In this document: piece by piece, positions 16,270 through 23,910 of the stretch
Layout: every line of letters starts with the position of its first letter
Numbering within the stretch: the stretch's first letter is position 1
DNA from: Arthrobacter sp. zg-Y820
GTDB taxonomy: Bacteria > Actinomycetota > Actinomycetes > Actinomycetales > Micrococcaceae
Reading direction: 5' to 3'
Length of the DNA: 64,000 nt
NCBI RefSeq assembly: GCF_030142155.1
Contig: NZ_CP126247.1
Location: 3,224,001 to 3,288,000, forward strand
Position numbers and translations under genes: made by a program
Notes under the pieces: model-generated
The model's input: the letters and a program-made list of their open reading frames with translations, nothing else
Told to the model about the DNA's origin: nothing
Databases searched by the model: none

Positions 16270-18441
16270 ATGACTACTTCCTCCCATCCTCCCGTTGCTC
16301 CAAAGGTCCCCACCGAACGCGTCCATCACGGCGACACCTTCGTTGACGACTACGAGTGGCTGCGGGAGAAGGAAAACCCCGACGTCGTGGCTCATCTGAA
16401 GGCCGAAAACGCCTACATGGAGGAGATCACGGCGCACCAGGAAAAGCTGCGGCAGGAAATCTTCGACGAGATCAAGAACCGCACCGAGGAAACCGACCTC
16501 TCGGTGCCCGCCCGCAAAAAGGGCTGGTGGTACTACACCCGCACCGAAGAGGGCAAGCAGTACTCCATCCACTGCCGCACGGCCGCGCAGGACACCGGGA
16601 ACCTGGACGCGGACTGGACCCCGCCCGTCGTCGAGCCCGGCGTTCCGGTGCCCGGCGAGCAGCTGCTGATCGACGGCAACGCCGAGGCGGAGGGCAAGCC
16701 GTTCTTCTCGCTCGGCGGGCTGGCCGTGACCGAGGACGGGAACCTGCTGGCCTACTCCGAGGACAACGCCGGCGACGAGCGCTTCACCCTGCGGATCAAG
16801 GATTTGCGCACCGGCGAGCTGCTGCCGGACACGGTGGCCAACGTCTTTTACTCCCTCGCCTTCTCCCCCGACGGCACCCGCGTGTTCTACACCGTCGTCG
16901 ACGATTCCTGGCGCCCCTACCAGATCAAGGCGCACACGCTGGGCACCCCGGTGGAGGACGACGTCGTCATCTACCAGGAGGACGACGTCGCCATGTGGAC
17001 CGGCTTCGACCTCTCCGCGGACCGCCGGCAGCTGCTGATCGGCATCAGCAACTCCGAATACTCCGAGTACCGCGTCCTGGACTTCGAGGATCCCGCCGGC
17101 GAGGTCCGCACCCTGATCCCGCGCAGCGAGCGCATCCTGTACGAGGCCGAGCCCGTCACCCTGGCCGGCGAGCGCCACTACCTGATCACGCACAACAAGG
17201 ATGCGCTGAACTCCATGCTCTCGCTGGTGGCCGAAGCTGACTTCGCGCTGCCGCTGGCCGAACAGCACTGGAACACGGTGGTGGCGCACGACGACGCCGT
17301 CCGCGTCAACGGCGCGGCCGTCACCAGGACCCACGTCATCGTCTCGGTCCGCAAGGACACCACCGAGCGGGTGCAGGTCCTGCCGCTGGAGGGCCTGGGC
17401 ACCGAGATGCAGGGCGATCCGGTGGAGCCGGCCTTCGACGAGGAGCTCTACACCGCGAACCTGGCCAACGCCGAGTTTGATTCCCCGATCATCAGACTCA
17501 GCTACACCTCCTACCTGACGCCGCCGCGCGTCTACGACTACGTGCTGGCCACGGGCGAGCTGGAGCTGCGCAAGGAAACGCCGGTCAAGGGCGGCTACAA
17601 CGCCGCCGAGTACGTGGCGGAGCGCGCGTGGGCCACGGCCGACGACGGCACCCGGGTACCGCTGTCAGTGCTGCGCCGCGCGGAACTGAAGCAGGACGGC
17701 AGCAATCCGGCCCTGGTCTACGCCTACGGCAGCTACGAGATCAGCATGGATCCGGCCTTCAGCGTCGCCCGGCTGTCGCTGCTGGACCGCGGCGTCCTGT
17801 TCGTCGTCGCGCACATCCGCGGCGGCGGCGAGATGGGCCGCACCTGGTACGACCAGGGCAAGAAGCTGCAGAAGAAAAACACCTTCACCGACTTCGTGGC
17901 GGCGACCGACTACATTGCGTCCTCGGGCTGGGCGGATCCCTCCCGGATCGCGGCCATGGGCGGTTCGGCCGGCGGCCTGCTGATGGGCGCCGTGGCGAAC
18001 CTGGCGCCGGAGAAGTACAAGGCCATCGTGGCGCAGGTGCCCTTCGTGGATGCCCTGACCACCATCCTGGATCCGGAGCTGCCGCTGTCGGCGCTGGAGT
18101 GGGAGGAGTGGGGCAATCCCATCACCGATCCCGAGGTTTACCGGTACATGAAGGAATACACCCCGTACGAGAACATCCGGGCCGTTGACTATCCGCGCAT
18201 TGCCGCGGTGACGTCCTTCAACGACACCCGGGTGCTGTACGTGGAGCCGGCCAAGTGGGTCGCCAAGCTGCGCGAGGTGACCACCGGATCCGAGCCGATC
18301 GTGATGAAGATCGAAATGGACGGCGGCCACGGCGGCGCGTCCGGACGGTACGAGGCGTGGAAGGACCGGGCCTGGGACTACGCGTTTGTGCTGGACGCCC
18401 TCGGCGCCACCGAGCCGATCAGCGCGGACAGCCGGAACTGA
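16270..18441 (+). CDS. ptrB: Prolyl oligopeptidase family serine peptidase (S9A, oligopeptidase B-like)
   Basis: A 723-residue cytoplasmic serine peptidase. The N-terminal beta-propeller (about 70-430) is followed by an alpha/beta-hydrolase domain. The catalytic triad is visible: Ser566 in GGSAGG, Asp652 in FNDTRV and His687 in DGGHGG. The ARRKKGWWYYTRTEEGKQY-like opening and RGGGEMGRTWYDQGK (before the Ser) are typical of oligopeptidase B, which cleaves short peptides after basic residues. The exact specificity is inferred. No signal peptide. A hairpin follows the stop. Confidence 0.92.
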   Translation: MTTSSHPPVAPKVPTERVHHGDTFVDDYEWLREKENPDVVAHLKAENAYMEEITAHQEKLRQEIFDEIKNRTEETDLSVPARKKGWWYYTRTEEGKQYSIHCRTAAQDTGNLDADWTPPVVEPGVPVPGEQLLIDGNAEAEGKPFFSLGGLAVTEDGNLLAYSEDNAGDERFTLRIKDLRTGELLPDTVANVFYSLAFSPDGTRVFYTVVDDSWRPYQIKAHTLGTPVEDDVVIYQEDDVAMWTGFDLSADRRQLLIGISNSEYSEYRVLDFEDPAGEVRTLIPRSERILYEAEPVTLAGERHYLITHNKDALNSMLSLVAEADFALPLAEQHWNTVVAHDDAVRVNGAAVTRTHVIVSVRKDTTERVQVLPLEGLGTEMQGDPVEPAFDEELYTANLANAEFDSPIIRLSYTSYLTPPRVYDYVLATGELELRKETPVKGGYNAAEYVAERAWATADDGTRVPLSVLRRAELKQDGSNPALVYAYGSYEISMDPAFSVARLSLLDRGVLFVVAHIRGGGEMGRTWYDQGKKLQKKNTFTDFVAATDYIASSGWADPSRIAAMGGSAGGLLMGAVANLAPEKYKAIVAQVPFVDALTTILDPELPLSALEWEEWGNPITDPEVYRYMKEYTPYENIRAVDYPRIAAVTSFNDTRVLYVEPAKWVAKLREVTTGSEPIVMKIEMDGGHGGASGRYEAWKDRAWDYAFVLDALGATEPISADSRN

Positions 18442-18446
18442 TAACC

Positions 18447-18485
18447 GCGCCGGAGCGGGGCGATTCAGTCGCCCGGCTCCGGCGC
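18447..18485. terminator. Bidirectional hairpin between convergent genes
   Basis: Arms GCGCCGGAGC (18447-18456) and GCTCCGGCGC (18476-18485) pair fully, with a further inner stem GGGCGA/TCGCCC. The right arm overlaps the last codons of the DedA gene. There is no T-run, so it may act as a structural 3' end for both genes. Confidence 0.65.
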
Positions 18486-19196
18486 CGGCTTGTTCCGTGC
18501 CCGGGGCCGGACCGGCTTGTTCCGGACCGGCTTGTTCGGGGCCGGCTTCGGGGCCCGGGACCGGGCCGGGGCGGAGGCACCGGACCGGCGCTGCTGCAGC
18601 AGCGTGAGCGCAATGGTCGCTGTGGTGAGCAGGACGACTCCCACGATGAGCAGGTCCAGATGGTCACGGATAAAGGGGAACCGGTTCCCCAGAAGGTAGC
18701 CCAGCAGCGTCAGCCCCATCCCCCAGAGCAGGGCACCGGCGGCGTCGAATGCCACATACACGGGGTAGCGCATCCTCGCCACCCCGGCCACCACCGGAGT
18801 GAAGGTCCGCACGATTCCCACGAACCGGGCAAGGGTCACCGCCTTGCCGCCGTGACGGGCGAAAAACTGCTCGGCCCGGTCCACGTTCTCGCGCCGGAAA
18901 ATGCGCGACTCCGGCCGGGAGAACACCGTGGGACCGGCCGTCCTGCCAATCCAATAGCCCAGCTGGTCGCCGGCGAACGCGGACGCTGAAATAAGCAGCC
19001 CGAGCACCCACACACTGGCGTCAACCGTTCCGGTGGACACCAGCAGCCCGGCAGTGAACAGCAGGGTATCGCCGGGCAGGAAAAAACCGACCAGCAGTCC
19101 GGTTTCGGCAAACACGATGGCGCACACCAGCAGGACAACCCACGGCCCCAGCGCCGGATCCGCCAGGAACACCTGTGGATCCAGCCAGTCAGGCAC
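18465..19196 (-). CDS. DedA family membrane protein
   Basis: A 243-residue multi-pass protein of the DedA (SNARE-associated) family. Signature segments are FAETGLLVGFFLPGDTLLF (about 29-47), GDQLGYWIGR (about 75-84) and ARFVGIVRTFTPVVAGVARM (about 121-140), with the conserved Arg and Gly residues. DedA proteins work in lipid-carrier flipping and membrane homeostasis. The tail after about 205 is a low-complexity Lys/Pro/Arg stretch with repeated NKPVR units. Start is GTG after GGGAG. Confidence 0.9.
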   Translation of the reverse strand: MPDWLDPQVFLADPALGPWVVLLVCAIVFAETGLLVGFFLPGDTLLFTAGLLVSTGTVDASVWVLGLLISASAFAGDQLGYWIGRTAGPTVFSRPESRIFRRENVDRAEQFFARHGGKAVTLARFVGIVRTFTPVVAGVARMRYPVYVAFDAAGALLWGMGLTLLGYLLGNRFPFIRDHLDLLIVGVVLLTTATIALTLLQQRRSGASAPARSRAPKPAPNKPVRNKPVRPRARNKPAPEPGD

Positions 19197-19347
19197 GTGG
19201 CTCCCGGTGCATCAGAGTCATTTTCCCGCCGTTGGCCCCAGCCTCACACGCAGTCACGCCTTCAACCTACGGCACTGCGGTGTGCGCTGTCCCGCCGCTG
19301 CACAAACCCGCGCATTAACCACTGCTCCCCGTCAATTCGTGCGTGGC

Positions 19348-19431
19348 GCACAGGTTCCCACTCCCTGTGGCAGGTGTTGCCTTCTGGGGCCCCACCAGCC
19401 CCGCGAGTGCTCAAACAGTGGGAACCCGTGC
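19348..19431. repeat. 84-bp element with 13-bp inverted ends, copy 1
   Basis: Begins GCACAGGTTCCCA and ends TGGGAACCCGTGC, which are inverted repeats of each other apart from one base. It is nearly identical to copy 2 over the full length (a handful of mismatches). Inside is a GC-rich core with CCCCACCAGCCCC. It could fold into a long stem-loop. Confidence 0.85.
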
Positions 19432-19467
19432 GCGCGAGCGGGCCAACGACAGCACCGCGGTCGATAC

Positions 19468-19590
19468 GGCGGAGCGACGGCGGAGCGACGGCGGAGCGAC
19501 GGCGACGGCGGAGCGACGGCGACGGCGGAGCGACGGCGACGGCGGAGCGACGGCGACGGCGGAGCGACGGCGACGGCGATGGCGACGGCG
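19468..19590. repeat. Imperfect tandem repeat, 9- and 15-bp periods
   Basis: Three units of GGCGGAGCGAC type at 9-bp spacing are followed by about five units of GGCGACGGCGGAGCGAC type at 15-bp spacing and a short degenerate end. There are no unique spacers, so it is not a CRISPR array. Both strands have long open frames through it, which is an effect of the period being a multiple of three. Confidence 0.85.
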
Positions 19591-19672
19591 GCCTTGCACG
19601 ACCGGGGTCGGGAACCGAAACGACGACCGCGGGCAATAACCCTGCCCGGGTCTGAGCTGCCGCACCCGGCAC

Positions 19673-19756
19673 GCACTGGTTCCCACTCTCTGTGGCAGGT
19701 GTTGCCTCCTGGGCCCCCACCAGCCCCACGAGTGCTCATACAGTGGGAACCCGTGC
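19673..19756. repeat. 84-bp element with 13-bp inverted ends, copy 2
   Basis: Begins GCACTGGTTCCCA and ends TGGGAACCCGTGC. Same orientation and length as copy 1, 325 bp away, with only a few substitutions. Confidence 0.85.
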
Positions 19757-20015
19757 GCTGGAGCGGGCTGATGACAGCGCCGCAAGTACGACGGCGCCCC
19801 GCAACCCCCGCGCCCTTGGCAGGCAGACAGGGCAGGAGGGCAGGCATGGGAAGGAAGACAGGGCAGGAGACACTTGGCGCCGCACGCCCTGCAAGCTCGC
19901 CAAAGCAGCACGGCAACAACGGGGAATTTACCCGCTTCTGCGCTCCGGGACTCCTGCCCGGGCCCTCCGCCGGACTAGTTTGGTGTCGCACATCCGGACC
20001 AGCAAAGGAACTGCC

Positions 20016-21101
20016 ATGCGCGATTTGGACCAGAGCGCCACGACCAGCCTTCATCCCACGCCCACGCCGCCACCCGGGTTGCGCCGGGCAGGATTCATCG
20101 GCGCGCTGGTACTGAGCCTCACCGGGTTGTTGCCGGGCGCCGCGGCAGCGCCGGCAACTGCGGCAGAGTCGGCCCCGGCGGGCGGCTCGGGACAGCAGGC
20201 ACAGCCCGACGGACGCGGCGGCGGCTGGGCCGGCGGAGGCGACGGCAAGGGCCACGGCCACGGCCACGGCGGGAAGGGCCACGGCCACGGCGACCACGGC
20301 GGCAAGGGCCACGGCAGGGACCGGACCGTCGACTACGTGGCGTTTGGCGACTCCTTCGCCGCGGGCGTCGGCGGCGGGCCGGCCCTGGACGCCTGCGGCC
20401 GCACCGCCGAGGGATATCCGGCCCTGCTGGATGCCCTGCCGCGCGTGGAGCTGGACAGCAACCAGTCCTGTACCGGTGCCACCGCCCTGACCACGCCGCC
20501 GGCACCGCCCGCCGGTCCGGTGGATCTGCCGGAGCAAATTTCCGCCGCCGTTTCCGCGGATCTGCTGAACCACCGGACCGATCTGGTGACGGTCACGATC
20601 AGCGGCAACGATGTGCTGTTCGGCCCGGTGGCGGCGGCGTGCGCCGGGCCGGTGCTGCCGGCCGCCTGTGCCCCGGCAATTGCCGCGGCACAGGAGTACG
20701 CGGAGACCGCCGTCGTTCCCCAGCTGCAGGCGAGCTTCGCCGCCATCGAAGCGGCCGCGCCGCGGGCTGAACTCGTGGTGGCCGGCTATCCGCACCTGTT
20801 CGAGGGCACCACCCCCGGCGTACTGAGCATTGAAGCGCAGAACCTGTTCAACGCCGGCACCGACATATTGAATGCGCTGGTCGCCGGGCAGGTTGGTGAC
20901 GGAACGTTCGTGGATGTCACGGAGGTCTTCACCGGTCACGGAATCGGCTCCGCGGATTCCTGGATCGTCCCTGCGACTGAACCGTTTGGCCTGCATCCCA
21001 CTGCCGCCGGCTACCGCGAGGGTTATCTGGCAGCCATCACGGAGACAGTGGAGCTGTTCGACAGGGACGGGCACGGCCGGGGCTGCCGCGGACGCGGTTA
21101 G
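20016..21101 (+). CDS. Secreted SGNH/GDSL-family lipase or esterase
   Basis: A 361-residue exported hydrolase. The N-terminus is basic (GLRRAGF) with a hydrophobic core at 26-46, consistent with a signal peptide. Residues 66-102 form a Gly/His/Lys-rich stretch (GHGHGHGGKGHGHGDHGG) that may bind metal or act as a linker. The catalytic domain has block I GDSFAAG with Ser113, block III SGND with Asn198, and block V HPTAAGY with His327. It resembles actinobacterial SGNH lipases. AAAGGA lies six bases before ATG 20016. The longer in-frame reading translates repeat DNA and is rejected. Confidence 0.87.
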   Translation: MRDLDQSATTSLHPTPTPPPGLRRAGFIGALVLSLTGLLPGAAAAPATAAESAPAGGSGQQAQPDGRGGGWAGGGDGKGHGHGHGGKGHGHGDHGGKGHGRDRTVDYVAFGDSFAAGVGGGPALDACGRTAEGYPALLDALPRVELDSNQSCTGATALTTPPAPPAGPVDLPEQISAAVSADLLNHRTDLVTVTISGNDVLFGPVAAACAGPVLPAACAPAIAAAQEYAETAVVPQLQASFAAIEAAAPRAELVVAGYPHLFEGTTPGVLSIEAQNLFNAGTDILNALVAGQVGDGTFVDVTEVFTGHGIGSADSWIVPATEPFGLHPTAAGYREGYLAAITETVELFDRDGHGRGCRGRG

Positions 21102-21141
21102 GAAAGGCCGGGTTCCGGCCGCCAGCTGATCAGCACCGCCG

Positions 21142-22209
21142 CTAGCTGATCAGCACCTCGGCCAGGTCAAACTTCACCGGCTCCTCCAACTGGTCATAGG
21201 TGCAGGACTCCGGCGCGCGGTCCGGACGCCAGCGCAGGAACTGGGCGGTGTGGCGGAAGCGTTCGCCCTCCATGTGGTCGTACTTGACCTCCACCACCCG
21301 CTCGGGCCGCAGCGGCACGAAGGACAGGTCCTTGTCTCCGCTCCAGCGGCTGCCCTCGGAGTTGCGCGGCGTACGGGTCCCGGTTTCCTGCTTCTCCGCC
21401 GTCCAGGGATGCTCGGCGGAGTCGGAAATCAGCGGCTGCAGTTCGGAGAACAGTTCACGCCGCCGAGCCATGGTGAAGGCTCCGGCGACGCCCACATTGG
21501 TGAGGGCGCCGTCGTCGTTGTAGAGGCCCAGCAGCAGGGAACCCACCGCGTCGGGCCCGCTCTTGTGCACCCGGTAGCCGGCCAGGACGCAGTCAGCGGT
21601 GCGTTCGTGCTTGAACTTGGCCATGGCTCGCTTGCCGGGCGAATAAACGTCCCCCAGCGGCTTGGCGATGATGCCGTCCAGTCCGGCCCCCTCGAACTCC
21701 CCGAACCAGCGCCGCGCCGTGGCCGGATCGGTGGTGCGGTTGGTCAGGTACACCGGAGCCGCGGCGCCGGCCAGCGCCTGTTCCAGGGCGCTGCGGCGTT
21801 CGGCATAGGGACGGTCCAAGTAGCTGGTGTCCTCCAGCGCCAGCAGATCAAAGGCCGCGAATGCCGCCGGCGTCTGCTCGGCGAGCAGCTTCACCCGAAT
21901 GGCGGCCGGATGGATGCGCTGCTGCAGCACCTCAAAGTCCAGCCGTTTCCCGGAAGCACTGACCAGGATGATCTCGCCGTCCACCACGCAGCGCTCCGGC
22001 AGATTGGCCTTCAGCGCCTCCACCAGCTCGGGAAAGTACCGGGTCATCGGCTTTTCATTGCGGCTGCCGATCTCCAGCTCCTCACCGTCGCGGAAGATGA
22101 TCGAGCGGAAGCCGTCCCACTTGGGCTCGTAGGAGTAGTCCCCCTCGGGCAGGGTGCTCACGGCTTTGGCCAGCATCGGGGCCACGGGCGGCAGTACCGG
22201 AAGTTTCAT
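21142..22209 (-). CDS. ligC: ATP-dependent DNA ligase (LigC/LigD-ligase type)
   Basis: A 355-residue stand-alone ATP-dependent DNA ligase. Motif I, with the adenylated Lys30, is KWDGFR. Motif III (AFAAFDLLALE), motif IV (DGIIAKPLG), and motif V (AKFKHERTADCV) follow, and an OB domain completes it (VEVKYDHMEGERFRHTAQFLRW). This matches the LigC group in actinobacteria, which acts in Ku-linked or base-excision repair. No ku gene is seen nearby. A 15-bp direct repeat (AGCTGATCAGCACC) brackets its stop. Confidence 0.9.
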   Translation of the reverse strand: MKLPVLPPVAPMLAKAVSTLPEGDYSYEPKWDGFRSIIFRDGEELEIGSRNEKPMTRYFPELVEALKANLPERCVVDGEIILVSASGKRLDFEVLQQRIHPAAIRVKLLAEQTPAAFAAFDLLALEDTSYLDRPYAERRSALEQALAGAAAPVYLTNRTTDPATARRWFGEFEGAGLDGIIAKPLGDVYSPGKRAMAKFKHERTADCVLAGYRVHKSGPDAVGSLLLGLYNDDGALTNVGVAGAFTMARRRELFSELQPLISDSAEHPWTAEKQETGTRTPRNSEGSRWSGDKDLSFVPLRPERVVEVKYDHMEGERFRHTAQFLRWRPDRAPESCTYDQLEEPVKFDLAEVLIS

Positions 22210-22219
22210 GGGCCCATTC

Positions 22220-22771
22220 TTACCCGGAGAACACGCTGGCGCCCAGCCCGGCGGCGAAGGCGGTGAGCAGGTGCCGGCCCTGCGGCCAGTCGCCGATGCC
22301 GCTTTCGTCGTTGAGGTGGGTAAACGGGCCGGCGTCGATCAGCGGAACATCCCAGCCGAGGGCCAGAACGCGCGCGGCCGGCAGCGGGCAGTACGGATCG
22401 TTTTCGCTGGCGACCAGCAGCGCGGGCACCGGCAGCGGCTGCAGCCGCGGGTTCCGGAACGACGCCGCGCTGTCCGGAAACTCCGGCTCGGCCGGATCCG
22501 GCGGAGCGACCAGCAGCACGCCGCGGGCTCCGCCGGGATGGCGCAGCAGCCATTCCGCGGCGGCCAGGCAGCCCAGGCTGTGGGCCACCAGGATGGTGTC
22601 GCCGCGGCGGGGCCCGGCGGCGGCGTCGAGCGCTTCCATCCAGTTTTCCAGCTCCGGGTCGTCCCACGACGACGGCGAAATCCGGGACACGTCCGGCTCA
22701 CCGTCCTGCCACAGGCTCTGCCAGTGTGCTTCGTTGGAGCCGCCGATGCCGGGGACCATGGTCAGATGCAT
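22220..22771 (-). CDS. RBBP9/YdeN-family alpha/beta hydrolase
   Basis: A 183-residue serine hydrolase. It begins MHLTMVPGIGGSNEAHWQSL, typical of the family, has the nucleophile in AHSLG (Ser65), an Asp in SENDPYCP and a His in THLND. Substrate unknown. GAGGAAG precedes ATG 22771; the longer in-frame reading overlaps the divergent oxidoreductase promoter and is unlikely. Its stop is 10 bases from the DNA ligase start on the same strand, so they may be co-transcribed. Confidence 0.88.
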   Translation of the reverse strand: MHLTMVPGIGGSNEAHWQSLWQDGEPDVSRISPSSWDDPELENWMEALDAAAGPRRGDTILVAHSLGCLAAAEWLLRHPGGARGVLLVAPPDPAEPEFPDSAASFRNPRLQPLPVPALLVASENDPYCPLPAARVLALGWDVPLIDAGPFTHLNDESGIGDWPQGRHLLTAFAAGLGASVFSG

Positions 22772-22859
22772 GTTTCTTCCTCGCTTCCGGTGCGCCGGAC
22801 GCTCGGGACTCCGGAGCATCCGGGGGAATATCTCTTGGGAAACCGGCGCTGTGCTGAAC

Positions 22860-23879
22860 ATGAAAAAGATCGGTTTCCTGTCCTTTGGACATTACCGGGA
22901 TGTGCAGGGATCTTTTGTCCGCACCGCCCGGGACGCGCTGCTGCAGACGATTGATGTGGCGGTGGCGGCCGAGGAGCTGGGCATCGACGGCGCCTACCTC
23001 CGGGTCCACCATTTCGCGCCGCAGTTCGCCGCACCGTTCCCGCTGCTGTCCGCTCTGGCCGCCCGGACCAGCCGGCTGGAACTGGGCACCGCGGTGATCG
23101 ACATGCGGTACGAGAATCCGCTGTACATGGCCGAGGAAGCCGCGGCGGCGGATCTGATCAGCGGCGGACGGCTGCAGCTGGGCCTCAGCCGGGGATCCCC
23201 CGAGCCCGCGCTGCGCGGCTACGAGGCCTTCGGCTATGTGCCGGCCGACGGCAGCACCGACGCCGATGAAGCCCGCAAGCACACCCTGGTGTTCCGCGCC
23301 GCGATCGCCGGCGCCGGTCTGGCGGCCTCCGATCCGGTCATGACCGGTGCCTCCGGAACACTGCCGGTGGAACCGCAGTCCCCCGGGCTGAGCAACCGGA
23401 TCTGGTGGGGTTCGGGAACGCGGGCCACGGCGAAGTGGACGGGCCAGCAGGGCATGAACCTGATGAGCTCGACCCTCCTGACCGAGGACACAGGCGTGCC
23501 CTTTGACCAGCTCCAGGCCGAGCAGATTGAGGTGTTCCGCGCCGCCTGGGCGGAGTCCGGGCACGAGGGAACGCCGCGCGTATCCGTCAGCCGCAGCGTC
23601 ATTCCCCTGGTTACCGAGGAGGACCGCCGGTATTTCGGGTTGCGTGCCCAGGCCGACACCAGGGACCAGGTGGGCCGGCTCGACGGCGGACTGGCCCGGT
23701 TCGGCAAGAGCTACATCGGTGAACCGGAGGTGATTGCGGCCCAGCTGGCCGGCGACGCCGCGGTGCAGGCCGCGGACACGGTCCTGATCACGGTGCCGAA
23801 CCAGCTGGGCGTTGACTACAACGTGCAGCTGCTGGAGAGCATCCTCAAGCATGTCGCTCCGGCGGCCGGCTGGCGCTGA
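22860..23879 (+). CDS. LLM class flavin-dependent oxidoreductase
   Basis: A 339-residue luciferase-like monooxygenase. Signs are KIGFLSFGHYRD at the first strand, GAYLRVHHFAPQFAAPFPLLSALAARTSRLELGTAVIDMRYENPLYMAEEAAAADLISGGR-type order split over residues 45-105, and RLQLGLSRGSPE. It resembles the alkanal-monooxygenase branch. Start ATG 22860 is chosen; a GTG three codons earlier (22851) is equally possible. It is divergent from the alpha/beta hydrolase gene. Confidence 0.85.
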   Translation: MKKIGFLSFGHYRDVQGSFVRTARDALLQTIDVAVAAEELGIDGAYLRVHHFAPQFAAPFPLLSALAARTSRLELGTAVIDMRYENPLYMAEEAAAADLISGGRLQLGLSRGSPEPALRGYEAFGYVPADGSTDADEARKHTLVFRAAIAGAGLAASDPVMTGASGTLPVEPQSPGLSNRIWWGSGTRATAKWTGQQGMNLMSSTLLTEDTGVPFDQLQAEQIEVFRAAWAESGHEGTPRVSVSRSVIPLVTEEDRRYFGLRAQADTRDQVGRLDGGLARFGKSYIGEPEVIAAQLAGDAAVQAADTVLITVPNQLGVDYNVQLLESILKHVAPAAGWR

Positions 23880-23910
23880 ACATTCGGCGCCGACCCCTTC
23901 GGCTGAGGCA

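Larger units (their letters stand above)
19197..20015. other. 818-bp non-coding tract built from repeats
   Basis: No frame here has both a supported start and a protein-like composition. The tract holds two copies of the 84-bp inverted-end element (19348-19431, 19673-19756), a GC-rich tandem repeat between them (19468-19590), and at its right end the promoter and leader of the SGNH gene. Similarity between the two copies extends about 25 bp beyond their right ends (GAGCGGGC.. GACAGC.CCGC). Confidence 0.8.

Noticed and set aside
19468..19590. CRISPR array
   Set aside because: The units are short, contiguous and without unique spacers, and no cas genes are present.
19197..20015. Plus and minus open frames through the repeat tract (up to 580 residues)
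   Set aside because: They are by-products of periods that are multiples of three and have no motif, start context or balanced composition.
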